Positions 1 through 8,100 are shown, counted from the stretch's first letter. The stretch: 13,702 bases of DNA from Pseudomonadota bacterium (GCA_021848555.1 JAJZUN010000024.1:1-13702); one strand, 5' to 3'. The notes: generated from the letters alone by a model not told the origin. Numbers and translations are program-made.

Positions 1-20
1 CGCAATCAAGGAGAACCCAG

Positions 21-1202
21 ATGAGCAGAGGAGTCGTGGTAGTGAGCGGTGTGCGCACCGCGATCGGTGATTACGGCAGCGCACTGAAAGACATTGCACC
101 GACCGAACTCGCGGCCAGGGTCGCGCGCGAGGCGGTGGCGCGGGCCAAGGTCGACCCTGCCGCGGTCGGCCACGTGGTGTTCGGCAACGTCATCCACACC
201 GAACCGAAAGACATGTACCTGTCGCGCGTGGCCATGATCAACGCGGGCCTCGCACACCATACGCCGGCAATGACGCTGAACCGCCTTTGCGGCAGCGGCA
301 TGCAGGCCATCGTCAGCGCGGCGCAGAACATACTGCTCGGTGACGCCGACATCGCGCTCGCCGGCGGCGCGGAATCGATGAGCCGCGCCGGCTACCTGAT
401 GCCGACGCTGCGCTGGGGCCAGCGCATGGGCGATGGCGCCACCGTGGACATGATGGTGGGTGCGCTCACCGATCCTTTCGATACCGTGCACATGGGCATT
501 ACCGCGGAGAATGTCGCCGAGAAATGGGGCATTTCGCGCGCGCAGCAGGATGAGTTCTCGGTGGAGAGCCACCGCCGCGCGATCAACGCCATCCAGAAAG
601 GCTATTTCAAGGAACAGATCCTGCCGATCGAACTGAAGACGCGCAAAGGCGTGACCGTATTCGACACCGACGAGCACCCGCGCGCCGATGCCAGCATCGA
701 GAGCATGGCCAGATTGCGGGCCGCATTCAAAAAAGACGGCACGGTCACGGCGGGCAACGCCTCCAGCATCAACGACGGGGCGGCGGCGGTGGTATTGATG
801 GAAGCCGGCGCCGCGGCGAAGCAAGGCATCAAACCGATGGCCAGGCTGCTCGCCTACGGGCATTCCGGCGTTGATCCAAAATACATGGGCATCGGCCCCG
901 TGCTCGCGGTGCAGACCGCGCTCGCGCGCGCCGGCCTCGCGGTTGCCGACATGGACGTGGTCGAATCGAACGAAGCGTTCGCCGCGCAGGCCTGCGCCGT
1001 GGCGCATGACCTCAAGTTCGATCCCGCAAAAACCAATCCCAACGGCGGCGCCGTCGCGCTGGGCCACCCGATCGGCGCCACCGGCGTGCTGCTCTCGGTC
1101 AAGGCGATCTATGAACTGCGGCGCAGCGGCGGCCGCTACGCCCTGGTCACCATGTGCATCGGCGGCGGCCAGGGGATCGCGGCAGTGTTCGAGCGCATTT
1201 GA
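21..1202 (+). CDS. bktB: Beta-ketothiolase / acetyl-CoA C-acyltransferase (BktB-like)
   Basis: A 393-residue thiolase of normal family length. Enzymes of this type condense two acyl-CoAs to a 3-ketoacyl-CoA, or cleave it, in the cytoplasm, and feed polyhydroxyalkanoate synthesis or beta-oxidation. Visible catalytic features are the nucleophile Cys90 in NRLCGSGMQA, the NEAFAAQ motif (Asn317), His349 in GHPIGATG and Cys379 in CIGGGQG near the C-terminus. From memory, the sequence follows Ralstonia BktB closely along its whole length (start VVVVSGVRTAIG, end ALVTMCIGGGQGIAA), so a broad-chain-length ketothiolase is more likely than a PhaA or FadA type. The start is well fixed: AAGGAG at 8-13 lies 7 nt before the ATG. 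No partner gene (phaB, phaC) is visible in the window. A GC-rich stem-loop follows the stop. Family assignment is very secure; chain-length preference is inferred. Confidence 0.93.
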   Translation: MSRGVVVVSGVRTAIGDYGSALKDIAPTELAARVAREAVARAKVDPAAVGHVVFGNVIHTEPKDMYLSRVAMINAGLAHHTPAMTLNRLCGSGMQAIVSAAQNILLGDADIALAGGAESMSRAGYLMPTLRWGQRMGDGATVDMMVGALTDPFDTVHMGITAENVAEKWGISRAQQDEFSVESHRRAINAIQKGYFKEQILPIELKTRKGVTVFDTDEHPRADASIESMARLRAAFKKDGTVTAGNASSINDGAAAVVLMEAGAAAKQGIKPMARLLAYGHSGVDPKYMGIGPVLAVQTALARAGLAVADMDVVESNEAFAAQACAVAHDLKFDPAKTNPNGGAVALGHPIGATGVLLSVKAIYELRRSGGRYALVTMCIGGGQGIAAVFERI

Positions 1203-1212
1203 TCGGCTCCCC

Positions 1213-1235
1213 GGCGCGGCAGGTTCCGCCGCGCC
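1213..1235 (+). other. GC-rich stem-loop after the thiolase gene
   Basis: GGCGCGGC at 1213-1220 pairs perfectly with GCCGCGCC at 1228-1235 around a 7-nt loop, starting 10 bp after the thiolase stop. There is no T tract after it, so it is not a canonical intrinsic terminator. It could protect the mRNA 3' end or assist Rho-dependent termination. Confidence 0.4.
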
Positions 1236-1345
1236 CCGACGCCGGAGTCCCAGCAACTTTCAGCGCAATCGAATAGCGCGGCCCGAAAATCATGGCCGCA
1301 GCAATGGCGTAATCAATCTGCAACGTCCGTTCGATATCGTGTTGC

Positions 1346-1371
1346 GGGCTTGGCCAGTCTTGACCAAGCCC
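1346..1371. promoter_or_regulatory. Perfect 8-bp inverted repeat upstream of the PhoX-like lipoprotein gene
   Basis: GGGCTTGG at 1346-1353 and CCAAGCCC at 1364-1371 are exact reverse complements. Inside them, CA and TG pair again after one mismatch, leaving a 4-nt centre. The element ends 29 bp before the ATG at 1401 and 17 bp before the ribosome site. It may be an operator dyad or a hairpin in the 5' leader. Its size and position are seen; its role is inference. Confidence 0.4.
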
Positions 1372-1400
1372 GATTCCCCAACAGATATGGAGTTCTGCAG

Positions 1401-3746
1401 ATGCGTATGAAAGCGATTGTTTTGGCCGTGGCCGGCTGCTTTGCCCTGGCCGGGTGCGGCGGCGGAAGCAGCGGCACTGGCGTAACCCCCGCCAATCAAC
1501 TGACCGGCACCCTCTCCGACACCGTCGTCAAGGGTGTCAGCTATACCGGCAGCAGCGGCATCAGCGGGTCCACCGGAGCCGAGGGCGAGTTCAAGTACGT
1601 CGCCGGCGATACCGTCAGCTTCAAGATCGGCAACGTCACCCTGGGCTCGGTCGACATGGGCAGCAACGCCCTTGGCAGCCAAGGCGGAAACCGCGTTGTC
1701 CGTCCGAAGGATCTGGCGGGCGTGACCGACGAAACAGATGTCAAGGCGCTCGCGATTGCACAAGTCATCCAGACAGCCGCCGCCGCATCCCCCACCGACA
1801 CCAAAATCGACGTCAGCTACAACGCATCGAGATTCGCGTCAGTCGCCGCGACTTCCATCGACTCGCTGGACAAAGCGAAGACTGTTCTGGCCGGCGCGGG
1901 CCTCAGCCCAACCGAGTTGGGCAAGGTTGCGCAACACTTGCTTTCGGCTCCTGCAGAGGTGAAATCGGTTGAATTCACGCCAACCTCGATCACCGGCCTG
2001 GCCGCCGCCCAGCGCGCCGTCGCGTACACCAGCTCGACAGTCAAGGTAACGTATGGCGACAACACCACCAAGGAGTTTCCTCTCTCCTACGTAAACCTGT
2101 TCAACAACACCGACACGAACAAGACGGCGGACGGCTCGCCGGCGGCCGCGATCCGCGACAAGAACGGCAACATCCTCAAGGACGTCAATGGCAAACCCTA
2201 TGTGCCGCAGACCCCTGACGCCAACTCGCTGATGAATATCGGCGGCACACCCTACCTGGTGACCCACTTCGAATATGTGAACAAGGACAGCGCGGGCAAC
2301 GACGGTTACGGCAAACTGCCGATGACCATGACTTTGTCCAAACTCAGCCAGAGCGCAGTCGACGGCAAGTTCACGGTAGCCTCGATCAAACCGGTCGACT
2401 TTTCCAGCGTCGACGGGCTATGGATCCCGTGCGCCGGCGCCCGCTCCCCCTGGAACACCCACCTCGGCTCCGAGGAGTACGAACCGGACGCGCGCTGCGA
2501 AATCACCAGCACGCTGGCAAGCTGCACCGGCATGGAATATGCCAAGCGCATGACGGCTTTCCGCACCCTGTACGGCATCAGCGCGGCCTCGCCTTACCAG
2601 TCTGGCTTGGTGCCCGAGGTCACCGTTGCGACCGACGGCACGAGTTCGGTCAAGAAATGGCATACGGCGGGCCGGATATCCCGGGAAAAGCTGCAGTTCC
2701 TCGGCGATTCGCGCACCGCGATCCAGGGCGACGACGGCACCTACACTTCGTTGACCATGTTCGTCGCGGACAAGGCGGGCGACTTGTCAGCCGGCTCACT
2801 CTACGCCGCCAAGTGGAATCAGGTTTCCCCCGCCGGCACCGACGGCGGCAAGGCGACGCTCACCTGGATCAAGCTGGGCCACGCGAAGCATGACGACATC
2901 AAGAAGGCCGTGGATGCCGGCATCAAGTTCAGCGACCTGTTCGATGTGGACACCTCGGGAACCACGCCTGCGGGCTACAAGCGCATCAAGGCCGGCCATG
3001 AGGTGGCGACCGTCGAGGACTTGAAACTCAAGGCCGGCACTTACGGCACGACCGGCGTGGACATCGCAACCCTGGCCGCCTTCCTCGAAACCCGGCGCTA
3101 CGCAGCGTATCTTGGCGCCACTGCGGAGTTCGAGAAATTCGAAGGCGTCGCCTACAACGCCAGGGACGGGAAGGCCTACGCCGCGATGACCCGGATGACC
3201 AACGGCATGGAAGACAAGTCCACCGATGCCACCAACGACATCCGCCTGAGGAAGAACTCCTCCGGCGCGGTATACGAATTGACGCTGAAGTCGAATCAAA
3301 TCGACAGCGGCGGCAATGCGATCGACAGCGAATTCGTGCCGGTGGTGATGGAAGCGCTGGTGGTCGGCGAAGACATGACGGCCGATGCCGAGGGCAACAA
3401 GTCCAACCTGGACAAGATCGCGAGCCCGGACAATCTGTTCTTCTCCGAACGCATGCGCGTGCTGTTCATCGGCGAGGACAGCAGCAATCACGTCAACAAC
3501 TATCTCTGGGCCTACCACCTGGATACGAAGAAGCTGGTGCGCATCCTGTCCCTGCCCATGGGAGCGGAATCGACCGGCCTGCAGGTGGTGGACAACATGA
3601 ACGGCTTTGCCTACATCATGAGCAACTACCAGCATGCGGGCGACAAGAACAGCACGGCCCAGGCGACCTTCGACGGCATCATCGGGGGCATCAACCCCGA
3701 CAAAGCGGAAGTAGGCTATCTGGCGGGCGTGCCTGCGATGCGTTAG
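1401..3746 (+). CDS. PhoX/DUF839-family lipoprotein with an extra N-terminal domain
   Basis: A 781-residue lipoprotein. Residues 1-18 are a lipoprotein signal ending in the lipobox LAGC with Cys19. Gly20 follows, so outer-membrane sorting is expected. A Gly/Ser linker leads to a domain (about 31-190) with a GVSYTGSSG...GEFKY..GDTVSFKIGNVTLGS pattern that I have seen at the front of other secreted lipoproteins. The rest resembles PhoX-type proteins: CAG..SPWNTHLGSEE (Cys344, Glu358-359), GRISRE (424-429), GDDG (443-446), an AGSLYAAKW strand and TRRYAAYLGA..EFEKFEGVAYN (565-586, Glu581). PhoX enzymes are secreted metal-dependent alkaline phosphatases that release phosphate from esters. Several spots differ from the PhoX forms I recall (GRISRE rather than GRFSHE), so activity is uncertain. 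The start is set by GGAG at 1389-1392 and by the signal peptide; an upstream in-frame TTG at 1350 would bury the signal. A strong terminator follows. Confidence 0.8.
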   Translation: MRMKAIVLAVAGCFALAGCGGGSSGTGVTPANQLTGTLSDTVVKGVSYTGSSGISGSTGAEGEFKYVAGDTVSFKIGNVTLGSVDMGSNALGSQGGNRVVRPKDLAGVTDETDVKALAIAQVIQTAAAASPTDTKIDVSYNASRFASVAATSIDSLDKAKTVLAGAGLSPTELGKVAQHLLSAPAEVKSVEFTPTSITGLAAAQRAVAYTSSTVKVTYGDNTTKEFPLSYVNLFNNTDTNKTADGSPAAAIRDKNGNILKDVNGKPYVPQTPDANSLMNIGGTPYLVTHFEYVNKDSAGNDGYGKLPMTMTLSKLSQSAVDGKFTVASIKPVDFSSVDGLWIPCAGARSPWNTHLGSEEYEPDARCEITSTLASCTGMEYAKRMTAFRTLYGISAASPYQSGLVPEVTVATDGTSSVKKWHTAGRISREKLQFLGDSRTAIQGDDGTYTSLTMFVADKAGDLSAGSLYAAKWNQVSPAGTDGGKATLTWIKLGHAKHDDIKKAVDAGIKFSDLFDVDTSGTTPAGYKRIKAGHEVATVEDLKLKAGTYGTTGVDIATLAAFLETRRYAAYLGATAEFEKFEGVAYNARDGKAYAAMTRMTNGMEDKSTDATNDIRLRKNSSGAVYELTLKSNQIDSGGNAIDSEFVPVVMEALVVGEDMTADAEGNKSNLDKIASPDNLFFSERMRVLFIGEDSSNHVNNYLWAYHLDTKKLVRILSLPMGAESTGLQVVDNMNGFAYIMSNYQHAGDKNSTAQATFDGIIGGINPDKAEVGYLAGVPAMR

Positions 3747-3787
3747 ACGCTGCGGTGTCGATCGGCGAGATAGAGATCGACCCCCTT

Positions 3788-3824
3788 AGGCCGCGGACAC
3801 TACCAGCCGCGGCCTTTTTCTTTT
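3788..3824 (+). terminator. Rho-independent terminator of the PhoX-like gene
   Basis: AGGCCGCGG at 3788-3796 pairs perfectly with CCGCGGCCT at 3807-3815 around a 10-nt loop. The run TTTTTCTTTT at 3815-3824 follows. It lies 41 bp after the stop codon at 3746, so the lipoprotein gene is transcriptionally closed from the convergent PilZ gene. Confidence 0.88.
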
Positions 3825-3992
3825 GCCCAGGCCAACGCACCCGAGACCAGGAATCTGATGAGTATTTCGGGAACGAGGGCGGCGCGCCCGCGCGTTCAAA
3901 TTGCGCCGGAGTTGCCCCGGCTTTAGGCTGAAGATCGCCGCTCTTGTCGCGGGGAAAAGACTGCTTCTGCGCTCTTGGATCTGCCCAAATAC

Positions 3993-4391
3993 CTAGGCGC
4001 AGGCGGCGTGCACCGGGTTCGCGGGAAAATTCGCTTCGAGCAAAGCCGGCAGGGTGCGTCCGGCCAGAGCGGATGCGCCCGGGCTGCCGCCGATCAAGCG
4101 CTGCACCCACGACCGGGCGTGGCGATCGATCGCGTTGATTGCAAGACCCATGCCCTGCTCCGAGCTATGCGCAACCAGGGCATCCACTTCAAACGCCTGG
4201 TTACCGTTGGCGTTCAGCACGCGCAATCGAACCTGATCCCCGACCTCGACATCCACCGATCCCTTCAACTCGACCAATACCCCGTGCATGGAGATATCGA
4301 TCAGCGCTGCTTCATACAGGCGCGGCAAACGAATCAAGACCGCTTTCGTGCGACAAGGAAACTCTGCGACCAGCCGGGCATCGTCATGCAT
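3993..4391 (-). CDS. PilZ-domain protein, putative c-di-GMP receptor with a degenerate N-motif
   Basis: A 132-residue single-domain protein. The second PilZ motif is clear as DISMHG (Asp32, Ser34, Gly37), followed by alternating beta-strand patterns (GVLVELKG, DQVRLRVLNANG, FEVDALVAHSSEQGMGLAI) and a helix (DRHARSWVQRLI), as in PilZ barrels. The arginine motif that normally grips c-di-GMP is weak: Arg6 is present, but the second arginine of RxxxR is not at its usual place (ARLVAEFP). Nucleotide binding may therefore be reduced or lost. A low-complexity tail of about 30 residues follows. The ATG has only a weak GGAA (4396-4399) before it. The gene is last in the minus-strand run, 93 bp after the alpha/beta hydrolase gene, and converges on the PhoX-like gene. 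Family call good; ligand binding uncertain. Confidence 0.75.
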   Translation of the reverse strand: MHDDARLVAEFPCRTKAVLIRLPRLYEAALIDISMHGVLVELKGSVDVEVGDQVRLRVLNANGNQAFEVDALVAHSSEQGMGLAINAIDRHARSWVQRLIGGSPGASALAGRTLPALLEANFPANPVHAACA

Positions 4392-4484
4392 AAAGTTCCG
4401 ACTCCGAAAACCATGATGACGGCATGTTGCACCGGAATTCTTACAATCTCATGAATCAGGCGCGCACCTTGTGCCCACTCGCAG

Positions 4485-5234
4485 TCATGCGCCGCACATA
4501 AGCCAATCGCCGACCCGGGCCGCCACCCAGGCGGCATCGTCCAAGGGCAGATCGTGTCCTGCGCCAGGATGGATCGCCAGGGCGGCTTTCCAATGCGCCG
4601 CGAGATGTTGCGAGCAAACCGGATTCACCAGCGCGTCCTTTGCGCTGGCGAGGACCAGCAGGCGCGGCGCAGGCCTGCCCGCCGGGGCGCGATACCGCGC
4701 CGCGGCAATCAATTGGCGCAGGGCGTTGCGGCGCGAAACAGGACAGTCGCGCCGATAGGCGAGCCACCTGTCCAACAACTCTTGCCGCGCGTCAGCACGA
4801 TTGCTGGTCAGGCGCAGCACCGCCCGCTCCTGACGCTCCGGGCTCCCCCCGACCAGTTCCAGCAAGGCGGGATAGGCCCCGGGCCGCAGGCGCCGGTAGA
4901 ACGGGTCGACGCGGCGCAGGCTGGAATTGATCAGTACACAGCCGTTCAGTTCACCCGGGTGCAGCGCGCCCCAGGCCGCCGCCACCATCGCACCCATGGA
5001 CAAGCCGAGCACATGATACGGCGGCACAATGCCGCGCGCGCCGAGTTCGCGCCGGCAGAACTCGGCCATGGCCTCGATGCTCAATGGGCTGGTCGACCGG
5101 TGCAGAGCGCCGTTCCCCGGCAGGTCCAGCGCGATGACTTGCGCACCTGGGAGTTGCGCCCGCAGCAGGGCCGGAAACTCGCCCCAGTGGCGCGTTTCGC
5201 GCATCAGGCCGCGCAGTAGAATCCAGGTCGTCAT
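4485..5234 (-). CDS. Alpha/beta hydrolase, BioH-like
   Basis: A 249-residue alpha/beta hydrolase. The triad is visible: nucleophile Ser79 in GLSMGA, acid Asp200 in ASAKDALV, and His227 in GAGHDLP. The opening WILLRGLMRETRHWGEF carries the strand and oxyanion region of this fold, and ALDLPGNG is typical of the family. Such proteins hydrolyse esters, thioesters or amides in the cytoplasm. BioH (pimeloyl-ACP methyl esterase) is the nearest general type, but no biotin gene is nearby and I do not assign it. The start is fixed by a strong ribosome site and by an ATGA overlap with the preceding M14 gene, implying translational coupling. The frame is open for almost 700 bp further upstream, but that stretch overlaps the M14 gene and lacks hydrolase features. 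Substrate unknown. Confidence 0.85.
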   Translation of the reverse strand: MTTWILLRGLMRETRHWGEFPALLRAQLPGAQVIALDLPGNGALHRSTSPLSIEAMAEFCRRELGARGIVPPYHVLGLSMGAMVAAAWGALHPGELNGCVLINSSLRRVDPFYRRLRPGAYPALLELVGGSPERQERAVLRLTSNRADARQELLDRWLAYRRDCPVSRRNALRQLIAAARYRAPAGRPAPRLLVLASAKDALVNPVCSQHLAAHWKAALAIHPGAGHDLPLDDAAWVAARVGDWLMCGA

Positions 5235-6262
5235 GCCCCTCCTCGGTACCAGCGTTCGACGGCCGCCTGCCGACGGCGCGCACGCTCGGCGCGGGCCGGC
5301 AGCCAGCTGCGATGCGCACCGGCAGCGTGGACCAGAAAATCCATCCACAGCAGATGACTGCGCAGCACCCGCTGCAGACGATGAACCGGCATCGGATTGA
5401 AGATTCCCAAGCGCGAAAAAAGCTGCCGCGGGCTTTTCTTGATCCACAGCCAGGATCCCATTTCCAGGGTGAGCGGCAGGAACACACGCTGCTCGTGCCG
5501 CAGCGATCGCAAGTACAGGTGGTCCCAGAGGTCGCCATGCGCCAGGTATTGCCGGCATTGGGGCTCGAACAGATAGTTGTGATGCGGGTAGGTCTGGTCG
5601 AACAGGCCATGCAGGGCATCGACCTCCGCCAAGTGGCGGATGGGCTCGGCGGTGTGCGCATAGGGAAACCAGATGCGGTCTCGCAGGCCAAATCCGGAGT
5701 GGCAATCCAGAGCCAGACTGAACTCCCGGCCGATCAGCTCTTCCTCGACCACGCTGCAAACCGCACGGCTCTCCGTTTCCATGCAGGCGTTCGCCGCGCC
5801 GCGATACCAGGGTAGCCGCGCGCTGAAGCGCTGACCGCCGTACATGAATGGAACCTTGTGTGAAGATTCCACCGGTGCATTGCGCATCAAATCGACGCCA
5901 CGCGGATTGCTGCGCATGCCCTGCCACATGCCCCCCGGATTAACCAGAGGCATGAATACCAGGCGCACCGACGCCAACTGCCGCTGCAGCAGCCGATCCC
6001 AGCGCAGACGCCGCAGCAGGCTGTGCAGAAACGACAGCAGCACCTGGGTGCCGATGCGTTCGAGGCCGTGTATGCCGGCGAAGAAACCGACTCCGGGGAC
6101 GTCAGGACTGGGATTGCCCAGGCCCAGCGCATAGACCGGAAAACGACGCCCGTCTGTCGCAACCACGCAGACCTCACGCACCTGCAGATGGGGCACACCT
6201 TCCCGGATAATGCGCTCGAGCTTGAGCAGTTCTGGAAAATCGGCGTCGGCGGGAAGTGACAT
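5231..6262 (-). CDS. M14-family zinc carboxypeptidase-like protein
   Basis: A 343-residue protein with the metallocarboxypeptidase M14 signature. The zinc ligands are His65 and Glu68 in GIHGLERIG and His188 in LDCHSGFG. Substrate-binding elements include NPRGVDLMRN (119-128, with Arg127). The catalytic glutamate is Glu267 in LTLEMGSW. All key positions are present, so it should be active. There is no signal peptide or membrane segment, pointing to a cytoplasmic enzyme. M14 members cleave C-terminal residues from peptides, act on cell-wall peptides, or remove amide-linked groups; nothing in the sequence selects among these. The C-terminus (about 295-343) is rich in Arg and Ala. The start ATG has no strong ribosome site. 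The gene lies 60 bp after the PAP2 gene and overlaps the next gene by 4 bp, so the two hydrolases are probably made together and may act in one pathway. Confidence 0.83.
   Translation of the reverse strand: MSLPADADFPELLKLERIIREGVPHLQVREVCVVATDGRRFPVYALGLGNPSPDVPGVGFFAGIHGLERIGTQVLLSFLHSLLRRLRWDRLLQRQLASVRLVFMPLVNPGGMWQGMRSNPRGVDLMRNAPVESSHKVPFMYGGQRFSARLPWYRGAANACMETESRAVCSVVEEELIGREFSLALDCHSGFGLRDRIWFPYAHTAEPIRHLAEVDALHGLFDQTYPHHNYLFEPQCRQYLAHGDLWDHLYLRSLRHEQRVFLPLTLEMGSWLWIKKSPRQLFSRLGIFNPMPVHRLQRVLRSHLLWMDFLVHAAGAHRSWLPARAERARRRQAAVERWYRGGA
5236..5244 (-). promoter_or_regulatory. Strong ribosome binding site of the alpha/beta hydrolase gene
   Basis: On the minus strand GAGGAGGGG lies directly before the ATG at 5234, inside the last codons of the M14 gene. 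It decides the hydrolase start against the much longer open frame upstream. Confidence 0.75.
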
Positions 6263-6322
6263 AGAACCCGAAAACTAATGCGGGCATCGGCGCGACCGCC
6301 GTGAATCGCTTTCCACGCGAGC

Positions 6323-6853
6323 CTAGAACGCCAGGACCGTCAGCGCGACACCCGCTCCAATGGCGGCGCCTGCGAGGACGTCGCTGGGATAGTGCAAGCC
6401 CAAGACGACACGCGACAGCGCGACCAGCAGCGTAAATGGCACCAGAACGCCGACAAGCGCCGGAAAATCGGCGACCGCGACCAGCGTAAACGCAACCGCG
6501 TGCAGGGTGTGGCCCGAGGGAAAGCTGTAGGCATCGAGCGGAGCTATCCCGGCGCGTACGTCGCCCAATGCCAGATAGGGTCGCGGCCGCGTGGTGCGCG
6601 ACTTGATCGGTTTGTAGATCACGAGACAGAGTATTCCCGCGGCGAGCATGCGCAGCGTCATGTCCAGCCCCGCTCTGCCCTGAGTAACGACGGCTGCGAG
6701 CATCAGCGAATACCAGAACACCCCGTCGCCCAGCCGGCTCACCAGCCGCAGCAATGCCCTCACGGGGGCAACACCGACGCTGGCGTTCAGGCGGCGCGTC
6801 CAGCGCCGGTCCCATTCGAGCAGCGATTCGATGGAGACGGCGCGTAAGTGCAT
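6323..6853 (-). CDS. PAP2-family membrane lipid phosphatase
   Basis: A 176-residue integral membrane protein with the complete PAP2 signature: Lys84-x6-Arg91-Pro92, PSGH (Ser113, Gly114, His115) and SRxxxxxHxxxD (Ser147, Arg148, His154, Asp158). His154 would form the phospho-enzyme intermediate and His115 the acid. Four or more hydrophobic helices are visible (about 45-56, 66-80, 117-145, 159-175). Family members dephosphorylate phosphatidic acid, undecaprenyl pyrophosphate or phosphatidylglycerol phosphate at the membrane. The start at 6853 is the first ATG, 11 bp after the glycosyltransferase stop; a TTG at 6895 in the same frame would overlap that gene by 31 bp and adds no conserved residues. 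Context with DgkA and a GT4 enzyme suggests phosphatidic acid to diacylglycerol conversion. An undecaprenyl pyrophosphate phosphatase remains possible. Confidence 0.88.
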   Translation of the reverse strand: MHLRAVSIESLLEWDRRWTRRLNASVGVAPVRALLRLVSRLGDGVFWYSLMLAAVVTQGRAGLDMTLRMLAAGILCLVIYKPIKSRTTRPRPYLALGDVRAGIAPLDAYSFPSGHTLHAVAFTLVAVADFPALVGVLVPFTLLVALSRVVLGLHYPSDVLAGAAIGAGVALTVLAF

Positions 6854-6864
6854 GGGGCTTGCCG

Positions 6865-8100
6865 CTAGTCCGCTGCGGCTGCCGCCGGCGCGCAAACCGG
6901 CTTCGCGCGTGCACTTGTCCCGGCGAATTTCACCAGGGACTGCTCCAGGCCGTCAAATGCCTTGCTCCAGCTCAGGCTTTCGGCGGTTTGCCTCGCCTGC
7001 AGGCGCAGCATGCGCAATTCCGGCGTGGCAGCGGCAAGTCGCAGCGTGTGTTCGCGGAAGGCGATTTCATCGCCGCACGCCGCCGCCAGGCCGTTGTGCC
7101 CGTGGACGATGTGCTCGCGGGCCGCGGCGTAATCGAACGCGACGACCGCCAGGCCGCTCGCCAGCGCCTCCATCGTGACGTTGCCGAAGGTTTCGCTCAG
7201 GCTGGGAAACACGAAAAGATCCGCTGACGCGTAATACGCGGCAAGATCTTCGCCCGTGCGCATCCCGGCAAAAAGAAAATCCGGATTCTCGGCGCGCAGA
7301 CTCTGGCCCATGGGCCCGTCCCCGACAACGACAACGCGCAGATCCGGCCGCGCCCAGCGCGCCGCACGAACAGCCTCCACGAATAGCCGCAGGTTCTTTT
7401 CCGCGGCAAGACGGCCGACATACAGCGCGACCGGGGTATCGTCTTCGCAATGCCAGGCGCGGCGCAGCCGGGCGCTGCGCTTGTTCGGATGGAACAGTTG
7501 GGTATCGATCCCGCGCCCGACTATCGTCAGCCCGTTGAATCCGAGGGCATGCAGGCGATCGCGCATTTCGCGCGTGGGAACAAAGGTGCAGTCGGTGCGG
7601 TTGTGCAGCGCACGCAGGTAGCCGGCGACTACACCGGAGATCCAGCCGAAGCCGTAGTGGCGGCTGTAGTCATGGAAATTGGTGTGAAAGTCCGAGACCA
7701 GCGGAATTCGGAGCTTGCGCGCCGCCACAAGCGCCGCCCAGCCGAGCGGACCTTCCGTGACCAGATGCACCACATCGGGCCGTCGCTCGCGCCAAGCAGC
7801 GATCAACCGTCCCGTCGTGGCAAAGCCGAGCTGGAGTTCCGGATATTTCGGGATCGGGAAACCTATGGTGAGCCGTTCGCCGAATCCATCCGGTCTCGCC
7901 GGCGGCGAGCGGCGCCCGTCGGCAGCCTGCCGCGGCCGGATCAACTCGATCTCATGCCCGCGCGCGAGCAGTTCCTCGACCATCAGGCCCACCGTGCGCG
8001 CGACACCGTTGATTTCAGGAGGGTAGGTTTCCGTTACGACCGCGATGCGGAGCGCTTTCTTGGGGAGGCGAGGGCTTACCGTTGGCTGCACAGGGCCCAA
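6865..8100 (-). CDS. GT4-family glycosyltransferase
   Basis: A GT-B glycosyltransferase of about 411 residues. The N-terminal acceptor domain opens with RIAVVTETYPPEINGVART (18-36), typical of the GT4 branch that includes lipid glycosyltransferases (SQD2-like, mannosyl- and glucosyl-diacylglycerol synthases). The C-terminal donor domain shows YVGRLAAEKN (227-236, Arg230, Lys235), the VVVVGDGP loop, and the EX7E motif with Glu303 and Glu311 in LSETFGNVTMEALASG. It should be a retaining enzyme that uses a nucleotide sugar at the inner membrane face. There is no in-frame ATG near the N-terminus. Possible starts are TTG at 8100 or GTG at 8091; neither has a good ribosome site, and the conserved part begins near residue 16. 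It sits between dgkA (59 bp) and PAP2 (11 bp). Acceptor and sugar are not determined; glycolipid synthesis is inferred from neighbours and subfamily resemblance. Confidence 0.88.
   Translation of the reverse strand: MGPVQPTVSPRLPKKALRIAVVTETYPPEINGVARTVGLMVEELLARGHEIELIRPRQAADGRRSPPARPDGFGERLTIGFPIPKYPELQLGFATTGRLIAAWRERRPDVVHLVTEGPLGWAALVAARKLRIPLVSDFHTNFHDYSRHYGFGWISGVVAGYLRALHNRTDCTFVPTREMRDRLHALGFNGLTIVGRGIDTQLFHPNKRSARLRRAWHCEDDTPVALYVGRLAAEKNLRLFVEAVRAARWARPDLRVVVVGDGPMGQSLRAENPDFLFAGMRTGEDLAAYYASADLFVFPSLSETFGNVTMEALASGLAVVAFDYAAAREHIVHGHNGLAAACGDEIAFREHTLRLAAATPELRMLRLQARQTAESLSWSKAFDGLEQSLVKFAGTSARAKPVCAPAAAAAD

Noticed and set aside
6..1256. A 416-codon open frame antisense to the thiolase gene
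   Set aside because: It mirrors the codon bias of a well-supported gene, has a His/Arg/Gly-rich composition and no recognisable domain.
2796..3635. A 279-codon open frame antisense to the PhoX-like gene
   Set aside because: The plus-strand protein has a signal peptide, family motifs and a terminator; the antisense frame has none.
3905..3921. GCCGG/CCGGC hairpin downstream of the PilZ gene as its terminator
   Set aside because: The stem is 5 bp, about 70 bp past the stop, and the following minus-strand bases are not a clean T run.
5235..5927. A 231-codon N-terminal extension of the alpha/beta hydrolase frame
   Set aside because: It overlaps the M14 gene out of frame, shows no conserved features, and a strong ribosome site marks the ATG at 5234.
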